Origin: Lagopus muta | Lineage: Eukaryota > Chordata > Aves > Galliformes > Phasianidae | Length of the DNA: 64,000 nucleotides | Reading direction: 5' to 3' | NCBI RefSeq assembly: GCF_023343835.1 | Contig: NC_064437.1 | Coordinates: 49,178,972-49,242,971 of the forward strand | Part shown: piece by piece, positions 1 to 13,060 of the stretch | Layout of the letters: each line of letters opens with the position of its first letter | Position numbering within the stretch: position 1 is the stretch's first letter | Program-made: the position numbers and the translations under genes | Notes under the pieces: model-generated | Seen by the model: only the letters and a program-made list of their open reading frames with translations | Databases searched by the model: none | What the model was told of the DNA's origin: nothing

Positions 1-3000
1 TCAGAACATAATAACACAGGATCAATATAACTCACATCCTCAGGCTAGCTCTGTAGAGTATTTGAGCATTTCATAATCCTCCATGTATTTCTTCCTCTGC
101 TTCCCTGCTGCAGCCATTGCCAAAAGATAAGTCAATGTTTGTGTCCAGCTAGAGTCCCAGCATTTTTCATGCTGCATATTACCTTCAGATGATCTTGAAT
201 TCCATAGCAACCTTGGCCAACATTTAAGCCACCAGTTCAAAGAGCCACCACCCTAACTTGGAGCTATCCTCTTTTATTTGAAGTTAGAAACAGGTGCAAA
301 AATGCTGGATGCCCTTTATTCCAAAGTTGCCTGTGGTCTCTGTTGTGTCTGATTACGGTTCAGGTTCCTATCTGGGAGCACTGTGCAGTTCCAGTAGATG
401 GCAGGTTGACGCCGAATTTGTGCCCATAAATAATTCTTCATCGTGACTTTTTTGACTGCTTTGGGTTTGTTTTCGTCTCATGGTTGTGGCTGGGGGATAA
501 GACAGAGAACGTAGAATCTGTAATCCATATTTCTAGGAAGGCATTTCTTTTCCTTAAATTGTATTCTCTGAACTTGCTCTTGCTTGTCTTTTCTAGTGTA
601 GAAGAAAACATCTTACAACCCATCTATGACCCAATTTCAATAGAAGAGAATAATAATTTTAAATCTTTTCTTTTTGTTATTTTGGTGCAAGCTTGTACCG
701 TATTTGCATTTAATGATACTAAAATAAAAGAGGAAGGAGATTTTTATTATTAAAGTAAGTTTGGAGAAGGCTTTTGTTTCTCCTGTACTCTGGAAGCTGC
801 TGAATACTTTGGTCAAACTTTCAAGCAATTTTGAGAAAGTGGCTGAGCCTGGAAGATTTCAATCATTAAAATGAATGTTTCAGAAACAGTAATATCTTCA
901 TACCAGATATTTATACCAGCATGCTTAAACAGTCTTATCACAAAAATTCACTTGCATGCATTTAGTGGATACAAGCAGATTTTTCATCTTCATTTAGAGC
1001 TGCTTTCTGGTATGTTATATTTTACTCTCCACTAACAGGGTTACACTGAATAATATGCCTGGGGCAACACTCCTGACAGCTCACCAAAAGGCCCTGTGAG
1101 GCATGGGCTTAAACTCAGCCAAGTTAATTAATTCTCTGTGAGGTAATACGCTCTTACTAGTTCAGGCTGTAGATGATGGTAGATTGGGAATTATATTTTG
1201 GCTACATTAAGACAGGTTGTGCACTTTTTGATTTAGATTCTGATCAGTTCATTTTCTTAGATGTGTGTATCCCAACCCAACGCAGTTGTGATTTACAGCT
1301 TTCCATATTTCATTTCTGCACAGTGGTTGGTGGAAGCTATTGGTATGTGTGACACTATACCTGTGCAGAGGGAGGCCTACAAGCAGATGGCTCAAGGCAG
1401 CTGAATCTATGCCTGCCTGGTTTAACCACATTGGTTCTGTAAAGGTGAGTTACATGTTCATATGGTAGCAGCAAGCCTAAGGAAGAGGAACTGTGTTTGG
1501 AATGACAGGAGCTGAAAGGAGCCACTGAAAATAGAAGTTACCACATTGTAGCCTCCTTCTTTGATTTTGGCCCTGTGAAGCCTGGTGAGCCTAATTTACT
1601 AGCCTCATCTGTGGTAGAAATGAGATATGTGCTCAGGATCCCCTCCATCTCAGCCATCTCTTTCACCTCATTAAGGAGGCAAATGTGGTCTTGAGGACAA
1701 AGAAAAATGACCCTATAAGCACTAGAGAATGGAATGTACTCCTGAATTACCCTCGCTAAATATCTTCAGAAGTCCAAGGAGGTAAAATGCACTGTAGGAC
1801 TCTGTTAGCATTCTTTAGGAGCAGTTTCATTTCAGACTGGGGGAATCTAGTGACATACTGTAGACAGGAGGAAAATGACATTTATTAGTGCTAAAAGCTC
1901 TTTGTTATATAGCTGAAAATGTTTTGGCTCCAGTGGAATTTAAACTTGTCTGACTGCTTGAAAAATGTTCACTTTTAATATAACTAATTCAAACTTGCAG
2001 TCAAAGCTCTGTGTAAGCCCCTCTTGTGGGATAAGGATCTTGGTTTACAGTGTCTTAAGACTGATTGTAACCACACTCCATATCGGAAGACAATGTAAAG
2101 GTGCCTGTTTCTGCTGAGATCAGGTTGCTACAAGTATCAAAACTGAAAATCAATGTCAAATTTGATTAATAATCATAATCCACCAAGGAGTTCTGCTAGA
2201 AATTAGTAGTCAATCTTGCAGTAGAGATATTTCTTTCATGAGCTGGAGAACATTTCATTCAAAAAAGAAAAAAATACAGCAGTGATAAAGGGAATAAACA
2301 AGTAGAAAGAAAACAGAAATAGTCCAAGAACATTCAAAGAAATGTTTACCTTGGTTTATATTGTATCATCCCATCGCTTTGAGCATGGAAATCACTGTAA
2401 TCATCTGAACATCTTGCAAATATGGTCTGATAGCTTACTCTGAGTTCAGCATCAAGTCCAGGAATTCTTGTTTGGGTTGAATCTACTCAGGGCAGGGAAC
2501 TTGACTCTATTATTTTTATCTTCCATGGCTATATTTCACTCCTCTAGTAAGTTCTTTTTAAAAGCTAAAGCCCCTACAGTCAGACAATATTTTGTTTCCA
2601 CCAACATAAATCAGAGTAGCCTCAGTGGAACCAGTAGATATTCCATGTTTTCATTTGGGGAAAAATCTGATCTCATGCTATCCTCAGTTAAGAGTAAAAA
2701 GAATGGGATTAAACACCGAATTGCCCTGTTATGTGACCACATCTCCCTCTTATGCTTGAGCTCAGTGATTACAATCCCAACAACTGTAAAAAAAGATTTT
2801 TTTCTTCTCAAAATCTTTGAGCTGCAGTCCTCTCTGTATCCATCACAACACATGCTCCTTCTGTGCCCTGTTTTACCATTAAACTGCCTTTAGTTCTGAC
2901 CAGGGAATGTTAAAGTTGAGATCAAGTGATGTTGCATTTTTGTGGAAATTGAACAATGGTGTAGTGGAAAAAAAAACAAACAGAAGGCATCTCGCACAGA

Positions 3001-6000
3001 TGAGTGTACATCCATAAAAATGTTGTTTTTCTTTAGGAAATGTGTAAACCCAGGGCAAAGAGGGGATCAGGATTCACTGACTACTGCAGAAAACATTTTA
3101 TTTTTTAGTCAGAACAATCTATTACTTTTAAATTGGCAGCCCTTCGAAGTGCAATGCAGGGCAAAGCAAACAGTCCTCCATGGTCCTCTTGGGGAGGAAC
3201 AGCTCATTACCACAGCCAGAGCTGGAGTGCAGGCTTGCTTATTTTTGGCTTTAAGTTCCTTAGTTGTGGGAAACAGCTTTCTCATTCTTGTGCTTTTCAT
3301 AAAATCTGCACATTGTTATTTGTTTTCCTCTGATGAGGGTCTGGATTGATGCTGCAACGTGATCTTTGCCAAATTTGTAGCATTCTTTTTTATATATTTA
3401 TTCTTCTTTCTACGAGGGCAAAGGATCTTATTTTGAAGCCCCAAAGAAAGACTTTCCCAACATGTGGGGGATGAATAAATACTCAAAATGTCTACAACTG
3501 CTGTTGCTGCTACAGCTGCCAGGTTTAGAAATGAACAAAGTATGTGCAGTCATAAGCGCATGCGTGTGAGTGTGAGAGGCAGAGAGAAATACAGTGTGGG
3601 CACTCTTGGGGTCAGAAGAGACCTCTAATAAGAAACACATTTTACAAGCAGCAAGAGAATTATTTTTACCATCCACATTTACAAGTCCTCAGGCAGCAAA
3701 CTGTGTTGTTCAGGTATCTTTAAGGCTAATTATTTATAGTACGCAGGGCTTGAGCTGCAGATGTTTGGCAGCTCTTCAAGAGTTGCACAGCAATGTATGC
3801 AGTGGAGGGGTGAGAGGCATGAGATGGGCGCATGGCATTCATGGAGGACTATCAAAGGCCCTGCTGGCTCCAGTGAACACTGAGCTGCTGTCACCAGTAC
3901 CATATTACACAGGTGTGAAAGGGAGAGTAGTTCATAAAGCTGTGTGTCAGTTAGCACTGGGATAGGGTGGCTGAACAGAAAGGCTCAGAGGAAGATTTCA
4001 CTGCCATCATCTCCAGACAATTGGCCTGATTTTTTAACTCAACTTTTGGCATGGCACTTTAAAGCAATCTTTTATGGGATATTCCATACACATTTTTATG
4101 GTGCTTGCATGCAAACCACACTGGGTTTAAATGTTTCAGCTTTTAGATCTCAGCACTGTGATCCTGAGTGGTATCCTCATAAATAGGAAGGGAGAGCATG
4201 ACCAATCTCTGTCAAATTTCTATCCAGCACCACATATCTTTCATTGAGAAATAGAATACAGTCAGCTCCTTTGATCAAAGGCAATTTGAGAGCTGCAGCA
4301 CAACAGCAGGAGAACTGGGAACCACTAAAGCTTTCCGAGTCAGAAGCCAGGATTCTGTGCTGCATTGAGCATTCTTAGCATGAGCGTGCTCTCCCCAAGC
4401 TGGATGACGCTAGGCAGTTAAGAGGATGGGGATGCTGGTTATGTCAATAGCTTCACAGGGATTTTGTTTTGCAAGATGCTGCTTGATGATGTGAGAGCAG
4501 CTGGGTTCTTCCAGCTTTCAATGAACTTTTAACAGGACAATTTTCATTGGTATAAGCTTGTGCACACCACCTGTAATGGAGTACATTGCTCTCCCTGTAT
4601 AATTGGCATATAGAATTTGTATCCACCAGTGAAGGGATGCAAATAATTGAGGTGACTTCTCTCCCCATAACAGCCAGTCCGGCCAGGTTGTTTCTTTTCA
4701 GTTATTAAAACTTAACATACATAAAATAATTCCCATTAAATCAAGCTAGGGAAGGAGTTTTGATCTCAATCAATTATTTCTTCGTTCTCAATAGTTAGGT
4801 CAGCCTTCGTAATAAAGCACCAGTATATGCATGATTTGCAAGAAGGAAAAAAGACAGCTTTGGCTATTTGAAGAGAGGGTCTGGTGCTTTAAGTTATTCA
4901 GAAGAGTGGGGAAGCAGGGAGCATGCTACTGGTAGGAGGAAAAACATTCCTGAAAGTACTTAAAGACACTTTAAATTGTTTCAGTATTGCCTTTTCTGAA
5001 TATAATTTCTGCCAAAGCATAAACAACAGAAGAAAAAAATGTGAAGATTACCTAGTGAAAAGATGGCTTGGTTTAATGATAGGCAGCCTTGACTTTCACA
5101 TCTGAGTACAGCAGATGAGGATGAAGAGACTCACTTGTGCTGTGGGATTGCTGTATTCCACCTAGAGCCAAAGGGACTCACTGCTAGGGAACTTGTAGGG
5201 ACCTGGATAGTCAGGGAAGCTTTCTTCCCGTAAAGTGTGTGGATTCTGTGGGAGATGCCAACTAATGGTTATACTCCCCTGGAAGAAGTTGCCAGATGTT
5301 TCATAGCATTTTGGGTTGGGTAACAAAGATTTGGTCACTTTCCACACTCAACATTGAAGTTTGTCTGCTTACTTGTTTAGGTTTAGCTTTAACATAAACA
5401 CCGAGTCTCCAAGCTCCTTTGCTTTGTCTATTGGAGATTTGAAGTGTGGAGGTGACCTCTTCTTTCTTCTACAAGGCAGAAGCTGAATAGGAGGTTCATT
5501 CTCAGATCTGAAGGGAACTTGCTGGGGATACAGCCAGTTAAAAAGGCAGCCTGCCAAGTAAGCAGGCTCTCAGTGGGCTGTTGGATACCCAGGGCAGCTT
5601 GCTTTCTCTATTCAAGTTGTTGGAGATAACAGGATGTTTCTGTGACTCAGGGTCAGGTTCCCACTGCCTGCATTCATATCACTATTGATCTAAGAGAACT
5701 CTTTAAAGCTGGGGTTTCCTGTGGTGATGCGGGTCCAACTAGTGACTTTTTCCTCTCACATGAGAGCCGTAGTCTTGAAAGAGGAAGATCTTTCTGGGTT
5801 GGTGGCTAGAGATACCTTCTGCCTGTTCATGGACTTTCAATAACCTGCTGGAGACTTGATGGGACAAGGAAGCAGCAGACTTTGTAGAAACAGCTTTTGA
5901 GTCTAAAGCAAGAGTTACTGCTAACATGGTTTTCTCTAGTGACTCGCACTGTCTTACACATTAGAGCTCATATGTCCCGAGAACTTCAAAGCCACTATGA

Positions 6001-7417
6001 GAAAGAATAACAGACATGTGAGCCATAAATGTCCACAGAAGACTGCCAGAGCAATTCCTGTCCTCTTGTTTTGCTCTGAACCAGGGTAGGCAGAGCAGTG
6101 GACATCTTGGATGCTTTCAGAGTAGATGCTCCTGAACACTATCACTTCTGTGCCAATCTAGTTTTGTTATTCTATGGCTGACTGAAATGTGATCTCAGTA
6201 CCTAATATTTGAAATTTTAGCACATGAAAGTGTTGTAATCAGCTAATAACAGAGTATAAGGCAAAGTCAAAAATTCATTCCAAGTGGGTGCAAAAACTCA
6301 GTGATTTTTTTTTTCTAAATACCAGGTATAGCATGCCCTGTTAGTCTTTTTATTAGTACTGTTGCCTCTGCACACTTTCTTTTCAAAAATGTAAGCTGAG
6401 AGCTTTAAATGAATGAATAAACAGGTTCTGGCATTTTCATCTAGCATTCACTTCCCCTTTTCAACTGTTATTCTTTCTACTCTTGTGGCACCTACTGATT
6501 TTAATCTTGATTAAAATCCTCCTCCACCAGCACCAGATTTTATATTCAGAATATAACACACTCATCATCTTTTTAGCATCTAAAGAACTAATCAAGAAAT
6601 CACATTAAGCAGTTCACATGTAGGAAATAAGGGTGCATGCCTTGTATGCCAGACTGATTAATATACCACTGTAGAATTTCCCTGCCTCTAACACTGTTGA
6701 TCCTAAAGAGTTTGTGCACTTAATTCAAAGTTGACCGAGGAAAAAAAAAAAATCAGCTTTCTTTTCTTCAGTTCCCAAGGAAAACTACGCAGATTAATGG
6801 TGAATGGACTTCTGTTGTAAATGCTTTCTTTGGTTTTGATCCACATATCCAAGGTCTAAGGGTTAAGCATACTCAAAATCAACTGTTTTGAGGTCAGATG
6901 AGAATCTGTTACAGCTATGACCTGAAGCTCTAAGCTGATGCAGTTTTGCTCAGCTCTACTTGTGGGGAAAGTTGCAGAGGGTGTTACTTGAAAGTCCTGA
7001 TTAGCTTTGAGGAACTTGCGTCAAACCTTATATCTATAATACAGCTGCAATGACACTTTACAATCAGTATTTTTCAACTGTTATATCTCTAAGCTAATCT
7101 ACTCAGACCAAGAAACAATACTGCAACAATGCTATGCTTTTCTCCCTTTTCAGAATATGAATTTATTTAAAAAAAATGACAGGAACATACAGACAAAGAT
7201 GGCATTGTAATGGTAACTTTTTGGATTGAAACAGTGTAGCAGAAAACCAACATCCAAAAAAACAACTGGTAATGATCCAAATTCAACATTCCTTCAAGCT
7301 GTGTAGCAAAGAGTTACAAACTTTTAGGATTCAGACTTGAGTGCCTTCTAACAGAGCCTGTTCCATAATCCATAGTAGAATAGCAAACAGATCTGCTGCT
7401 GTACACACAAAGAAACA
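1..7417. other. Unique non-coding DNA, no gene recognised
   Basis: No recognisable exon, RNA gene or transposon was seen in this stretch. The open frames are short (at most about 140 codons), overlap on both strands and show no family motif. They are what chance gives in DNA of this composition. Only short A or T runs occur as simple sequence. It may be intergenic or intronic; the sequence alone does not decide. Confidence 0.5.
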
Positions 7418-7451
7418 GGCTCCTCAATACCACATCCTACACCCATTCAGC
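7418..7451 (+). repeat. 34-bp segment, copy 1 of a dispersed pair
   Basis: This segment matches 10174-10207 at 30 of 34 positions in the same orientation, and all four differences are transitions. The shared core reads taccacatcc then cacccattcagc. The flanks do not align clearly by eye. It could be the surviving core of an old transposon family, or a small local duplication. I cannot name a family. Confidence 0.4.
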
Positions 7452-7550
7452 CCTCTTCAGTTGTACATGAAGCTTCTTGAGACAACAACTAGCCTAACGC
7501 AAAGAATGCTAGACCTCAGCTCCAAGGTCCCTTTTCCACACTGAGTAAAA

Positions 7551-7815
7551 TCGTAGAATGGCCTGAGTTGAAAAGAATCATAATGATCATGCAGGTTCAA
7601 GTTCCCTGCCATAGGCAGGATCGCCAGCCACTAGACCAGCCTGCCCAGAGCCGCATCCAGCCTGGCCTTGGATGCCTCCAAGAATGGAGCATCCATAACA
7701 TTCTTAAGCAACCTGTTCCGATGAGTAACCATTCTGAGTGAAAAAACTTCCTCCTAATACCTAACCTAAATCTCCCCTGTCTCATTTTAAAACCATTCCT
7801 TCCCAGCAGACTATA
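7551..7815 (-). mobile_element. CR1 LINE, 5'-truncated 3' tail
   Basis: This is a minus-strand CR1 fragment. It starts at the 3' end (cgtagaatggcc) and runs through the conserved blocks agcctgcccagagcc, catccagcctggcc and caacctgttcc into the end of ORF2. On the minus strand the coding part reads GRFRLGIRRKFF, typical of the CR1 ORF2 C terminus. Frameshifts then break it, so it encodes nothing functional. Only a trace of the terminal octamer repeat is left. The copy is closely similar to the one at 50819-51101 and probably belongs to the same CR1 subfamily. Upstream ORF2 (reverse transcriptase and endonuclease) is absent, the usual 5' truncation of CR1. Confidence 0.9.
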
Positions 7816-9240
7816 GACTTTGACTGTGCAATCTTTTTCTGTGTCCTAATCCACAGTTGTCATCCTGGCAGGACAGGTAAAGAATAATAACATTATAGGC
7901 TTCCATATTCTCCAACAGCAGGGTCATATAAGCCATTAGAGTACGTCACCTATTAACAGACTATTTCTGATGTGCCATGTATGGTCAAGCAATCCAGAGA
8001 GGTCTTGGTTAAGAAGAAGACTGCAGTTAGTACACAGAGTAATGCATATTTGGACACTTTACCACGACTGATGATATGCAGCTCATAAGACCTTTGCTAA
8101 TGTCATCACATCAAAACCACACTTCTTTTGATCTTCTCCTTAGCTACTCAAGACTGTCTTCTTGTATTTTAGGCATTCTATTTCACTCAGACTTAACACA
8201 CCACATGAATCTAGGTTAAGCAGGCAGTGAACACAACAGAAAAAAAGCTTCAAAAAACATTAGCTCTCACCCCCCACACATAAACTTCCCTGCTTCAAGA
8301 AGTTTTGGCTGCACATGCTGCCAGAGGAAACTTCTCATAAACCACTACGTGTTGCTTTACACACTGCAAATCCCATAGAACATATTTAAAAAGGTAGGCT
8401 CCAAGTCTGAGATACCACAGTGCAAATGAACCTCCAGGGAAATGAGTATTTGAGCCTTTTACACAAACATCCCGTGGCACCATGCTGAAAGATGGTAGTA
8501 AGCAACAGCTGAGAGGGCTGTAAAACCCATTGGAGTGACTGTGTGGGTATGCCCCAAGGCCCCGTCAGCAATTGAGTAGTTGTAAGAATGGCTGAGCAGA
8601 GCAAATCTCAGCACATCACAGCTTTGGGGGGGATTTTCTTCAGCCATTCTTAATAAAGTTGCTGTCCATAGAAGATTAGGCTCTGGGTCAAATGCTATTT
8701 AGCTATGTTAGCATGCAGTTTCTCATGTGCCAGATGTAAAAGGGCTTGGCTAATTGGTTCTGCCTGCAGTAATACCCAGCTTCTAGCCATCAAACATAAT
8801 GTCATCCAAGGAGATGAAACAGTAAATGAAACCTCAGAGGCTTTTTCTCAGATTGGCACTAAGCTGAGAACCCAGTAGGGTAACAGCTTTGCAAATATTA
8901 CCAAAGCATGGCAGCAAGAGTAAATAGTACAGCTATAATCACTCGCTATTCTCTGAATGTCAAGCAGAGAGGGATGATCCAAACCTGTGCACGTGCTGCT
9001 AACTCTGGCAGCCAGGGAGAGTGACAGAAGGCACAAAAACAGAACTGAAAACACTAAAGGTTACCAGTACTTGAGGGCTTTAGTATTATCACACACTAAA
9101 CTAGATGCCCTTGTCTCTCTCCTATATGCATACATTTTGAAAGATGCTCTACTCACAGAGATGCAAAATGCTTCTGGCAGGTTCTTGGCAATACCAGATA
9201 TTCACAAGCAGACCAATACTCTATAAAGAAAAAAGCTGTA
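7816..9240. other. Unique non-coding DNA
   Basis: Nothing recognisable: no exon, RNA gene or repeat can be supported. The open frames here are short and overlap on both strands. Confidence 0.45.
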
Positions 9241-9490
9241 CTCACTCACCTAGTGAAGAAGCTCTCTGGCACTACAACACTCCTTTTCAACAAGCAGCCT
9301 ACATCCAAAAAAGATTCTTCCCTCTGCAGCTGTCCTTTATACGAGCCCAGAGTGGTTTCACCCTGGTTCCACCCCTTCTGGTCAGGTGGGCAGCACAGGT
9401 GTAAACAATTTGCCTGTGCTCCCTGGGCCAGCCACATCCCTTCATGAAATGCTCAATCACCAGTTCAAGCTGTGACCTAATGGTTCCCTT
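9241..9490 (+). repeat. Unclassified dispersed repeat, copy A
   Basis: This stretch of about 250 bp aligns by eye with 42623-42872 and, more weakly, with 18143-18360, all in the same orientation. Shared blocks in order are: an actcac start; a pyrimidine-rich middle followed by ctttata/cttaaat; gagcccag; ctggtca; cacaggtg; ccagcca; cttcat; gctca; and gctgtgac near the end. No protein-coding content is seen. The size and the shared edges suggest a SINE-like or solo-LTR-like unit, but I do not recognise the family and did not find clear target duplications. Confidence 0.5.
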
Positions 9491-10173
9491 ACAGAAGAGA
9501 TGACCAATTGCCTCCTATTTTCTGAGAGATAAAGATACTTATAGTAGAGGACAGCGGCTCATATTTATATTGGGAAGGAATAGCATAGATTAAATTCCAC
9601 TAAAACTGGGCTGCTGGTTAATCTGATTTATCCTAGCCAAAAGCTACATCATAATGTCTTTGCAACAAGAAAGCCTTGACTGTAGCAGCCTGGCTTTGTT
9701 AATGTAGGTTGACTAGCTAAAAATATTTCAGTTCACTGCGGTATAGTGCCATAAAGCTCATGTCAGCCATTTCTGGATCTTCTCTCTAACCCCACCATTA
9801 CTACATCTGTACTGCTTTCTGTCTCCCTCAGGACGTGGATGGGCCTTTTTCCCTGTAAACCTATTCTCATCATGAAACTCCTGCCCCTGATACCAGTCTC
9901 CTTGTCAAGTTATCTGTCAGATGGGCAACTAGTGCCTCCATCTGTGCTGCCCGCAGTCTCAGAAGGAGTTTCCCATAAGACTCCAGAGAAAAGCCCTATT
10001 TCTGTCCTGAAAAAACTTACCATGCCTCCTTTATCAGCCTGTTGGTAGCTGAACAGGTCCCTGCCTGTCATCTTTACGTTTCCTAGAAATGTGCTGTCTG
10101 TGCCTCCTATCTTATCATCACTGGGATCATCTGCAGTTGTACTGATTTTTCTCAAAGGAATCCTATCTTCTGT
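9491..10173. other. Unique non-coding DNA
   Basis: No gene or repeat recognised. Short overlapping open frames on both strands around 9.84-10.16 kb have no recognisable motif. Confidence 0.45.
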
Positions 10174-10207
10174 GGTTCCTCAGTACCACATCCCGCACCC
10201 ATTCAGC
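10174..10207 (+). repeat. 34-bp segment, copy 2 of a dispersed pair
   Basis: This is the partner of 7418-7451, matching at 30 of 34 positions and lying about 2.7 kb downstream. See the first copy for the shared core. The repeat edges are not sharply visible. Confidence 0.4.
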
Positions 10208-12751
10208 TCAGCATTGACAGTTAACCAAAATTGGGATGTTCGTTTTCTCCATCTTCTTTTTCATCCACAGTAATAGAAAGGCATAAGTAGGATTGGGCCA
10301 GAAGTTAGTTGGGCTGGATTGCATTAGTGTAACCAGAAAAGTATTAAGTGAAACTTTCTTTTAACAGCCACCGTATCACCACTGCCAGTATGGTAACAGC
10401 TGCAGCCATGTCATATTGAAGGATTTCACATCTCGTCCTCTCTCAACTCATATCCATGCCAGTCTACATACAGCCTTGTGCTCTGCCTGGCTCAAGACGC
10501 ACAGACCCAAATGCTGATGATCCAGCAGAGCCCTACAAGACAAAGAAAGATCACAGGAGCTCATATCAGCACAAATGATTGAAGGATTCAAGCCCTGTAT
10601 TTCATGTTGTCCTTGGCCATAAAGCAAGCTATGACACACACAGTGCCCTAGAAATAATAAACACTGCCTATGAACTAGATCTGAGATGAAAATTACCATG
10701 GATAATGCTGTGGTTGTCACTGGAGACTCTACAACCCAGGTTAAATTTTAGTGCTAGAGGCGGTGTCTACCAGGTGAATGAAGGTTCCCAGAATGTGTGA
10801 AATGCTGACAGAAATCCCCAAATGGAATGAAGTAAGACTTTGCAGCCCAGCCAAAGCCTTCCAGCCAGATTTCAGCAGTATAAACAAGATGGTAGTAGTC
10901 CTGGCAGCAGCTGATTGCATGCTATCAATCACTCAAGATGTTAATTTTCTGAGTTGGCACCAGAAGGAAAGCAAGCAAGGTCAGAAGGGAGCCTAGGTGG
11001 CTGTTTGGCCTTTGTCACACTGGTGGAGAACAATTCAGCCACAGCTTCATGCCTCAATCAATGCAGCTGTTAAGCCGAGAAAAAGCAGGACTATACTGAA
11101 AACCAGATGTGCTGCACATGAGCTGAGTTACTGCAGTTAATGACCCAGATAGAAAAGAAAACAAAGCATACATACATACACACACAAACAGGCATGGCTG
11201 AGGCTCGCAGTAGTATTTAAGAAGTGCAGACAGGTGCCAAGACACACTGAGACAGGGAAAAAAAAATTACTGCATATGCCTGTAAGATTTTGTGGAATGT
11301 CAGAAGGGCTTTTTTGCATATTTTGTCCCTTTCATACACTATGAGTATATGTAAGTGTGTGCACAAACACAGAGATACTGCAGGGTTACAGCGGAGGATG
11401 ATTTGCATAAAATGGTGCTGAAAGTTCCCAGGGTAATCAACAAATATTCTCGAAGCGTTTTTTTTAATCATCATTTCAGATGATTAATGAAGGGGGAGGG
11501 AGTTTCCCAGTATCTGGGTAGGAGATGAACTTAGTATTCAGAAAACTGCTCCTAAAAATAGCAAAACTGACCATGTTTTTATTCATCATCCTAATTAGGG
11601 ACTGACCTTTCAGGACTGAAAGAGTTTATACGGTGGTGATTTCTGATGCCTTGTTGTTTGAGTTTCCAGGGCATGACTTCTCAGCACTTGGTGAATAGTT
11701 GTAGGTAGGGTATGTTCTAAGTTGCCAGTCATTGGTTGTTGGTTGTTTTTTTTTTTGGCTCTTTGTTTTGTTTTAACGTGGCTGTAGCATCTTCTGTGGT
11801 GTCTTTGGAATCACAGCTTTGTCAGAGGTGAAAAACAGTAAATGTAAACAAATAGATAATAAATGTATAACAAATGTATTAACCTTGTTAAATGTAACAA
11901 CCTTGCAGCTATTTCCATTTAATACATCAGTGTCTTTCTTTGTTCTGCACAGTGATACTGAAGAGGTGAGTTGCTATTTCCACTTTTCTGGGAGAAGTCA
12001 TCATCTTTTTATTGCATTTGATCTCCGTTTATCAATGTCAAAATTTACCATTCTAAGGCATTATGAACAAGGATGGGAACTTGACGAATTACAGTTGAAG
12101 ATGTGGTCATTGTAAGTGGCAAAAATTCAGCACTTGTGGCTCTTGGAAAAGTTTTCGGGGGCTTAATTCCTTTCAGTATCAAATTTGTTCTTTAATGTTG
12201 TGAAATGATGACTCAGAAATCAGATCTTTAGGGAAATGGAAATCACTGGCAGTGGCCTAGCAATACAGAGCAACTTCGGAGTCCATTTCTTAAAACTGAG
12301 CTTTGTTTTGACTCCAGCAAAATTTGATCAGATGTGAAGTGCTTCAGATACAGTCAAGAAAGCAGTGTTTACTATTGAAACTTCATTTAGTTGGAAATCT
12401 GAAAAGCAGTTTTGTTTATAGTTTTATATCTTTCTCACAGATCTTTCTTCCTTGCACACATATTCACATTGAACTTGTATTAAATAGACGTTATCAAGTA
12501 TTTACTTGAAAAAAACAATGTTTTAAACTGTTTGACCATGGAGCCTTTCTCTCCCTTGTGATGCTGCCAAAAGGATTTATATAGAAGTTAAAATGCATGT
12601 GGAAAGGGTCAGCCCTGGAATTTTGCTGCAATTGAAATTTTTTTATGCAGAAAAACAGCTGCCCATCAGTTTAAGAGAATCATTTGGGAGCCACTCCACT
12701 CTCTTAAGTAATGTGACTGAATCAGTGGAAGAGTTATTCACTGGAAAATTA
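10208..12751. other. Unique non-coding DNA with a small CA/TA-type simple repeat
   Basis: No exon or transposon recognised. A short cataca/cacaca simple repeat lies at about 11167-11190. The stretch ends at the TA dinucleotide (12750-12751) immediately before the left inverted repeat of the mariner element. Confidence 0.45.
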
Positions 12752-12784
12752 CGAAGGCTGCTCCAAAGTTAGTGCCTCCTATTT
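12752..12784 (+). repeat. Left terminal inverted repeat of the mariner element
   Basis: The 33-bp left end begins cgaaggctgctcc directly after a TA dinucleotide. It pairs with 13800-13832 with a few mismatches, the usual level for an old non-autonomous copy. Confidence 0.8.
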
Positions 12785-12927
12785 TATTCTGTTGGTCTAC
12801 AACATCAGAAGTGGATATCGGTGGGATGGCAGTAGAGGTTGAACCTTCCCACCAATATTCAGTTCCATGTTGTTGCCCTGTGACAGATGGCAGCAGAGGG
12901 GCAGCCTGGCACAATAATGTCTGACAT

Positions 12928-13060
12928 AGAAATGTGTAGAAGAAATTAGGTTCTTCCATGAAGAAAAAATGGCACCCACTGACATTCAATAATGCTTGAT
13001 GACTGTTTCTTGAGACTGAGCAGTGGATGTGAGCACAGTGAGGGAGTGAATGGTGCATTT
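12928..13060 (+). pseudogene. Mariner transposase N-terminal remnant (helix-turn-helix region)
   Basis: Reading + gives fragments such as EEKMAPTDI and AVDVSTV, which match the start of mariner-family transposases, where a helix-turn-helix binds the inverted repeats. At least four in-frame stops are present and the coding stretch ends where CR1 was inserted. The DDE/D catalytic domain is absent. It is a non-functional remnant. Confidence 0.7.

Noticed and set aside
2468..2893. 141-codon open frame on the plus strand
   Set aside because: No family resemblance, overlapped by another frame on the opposite strand, and within chance expectation.
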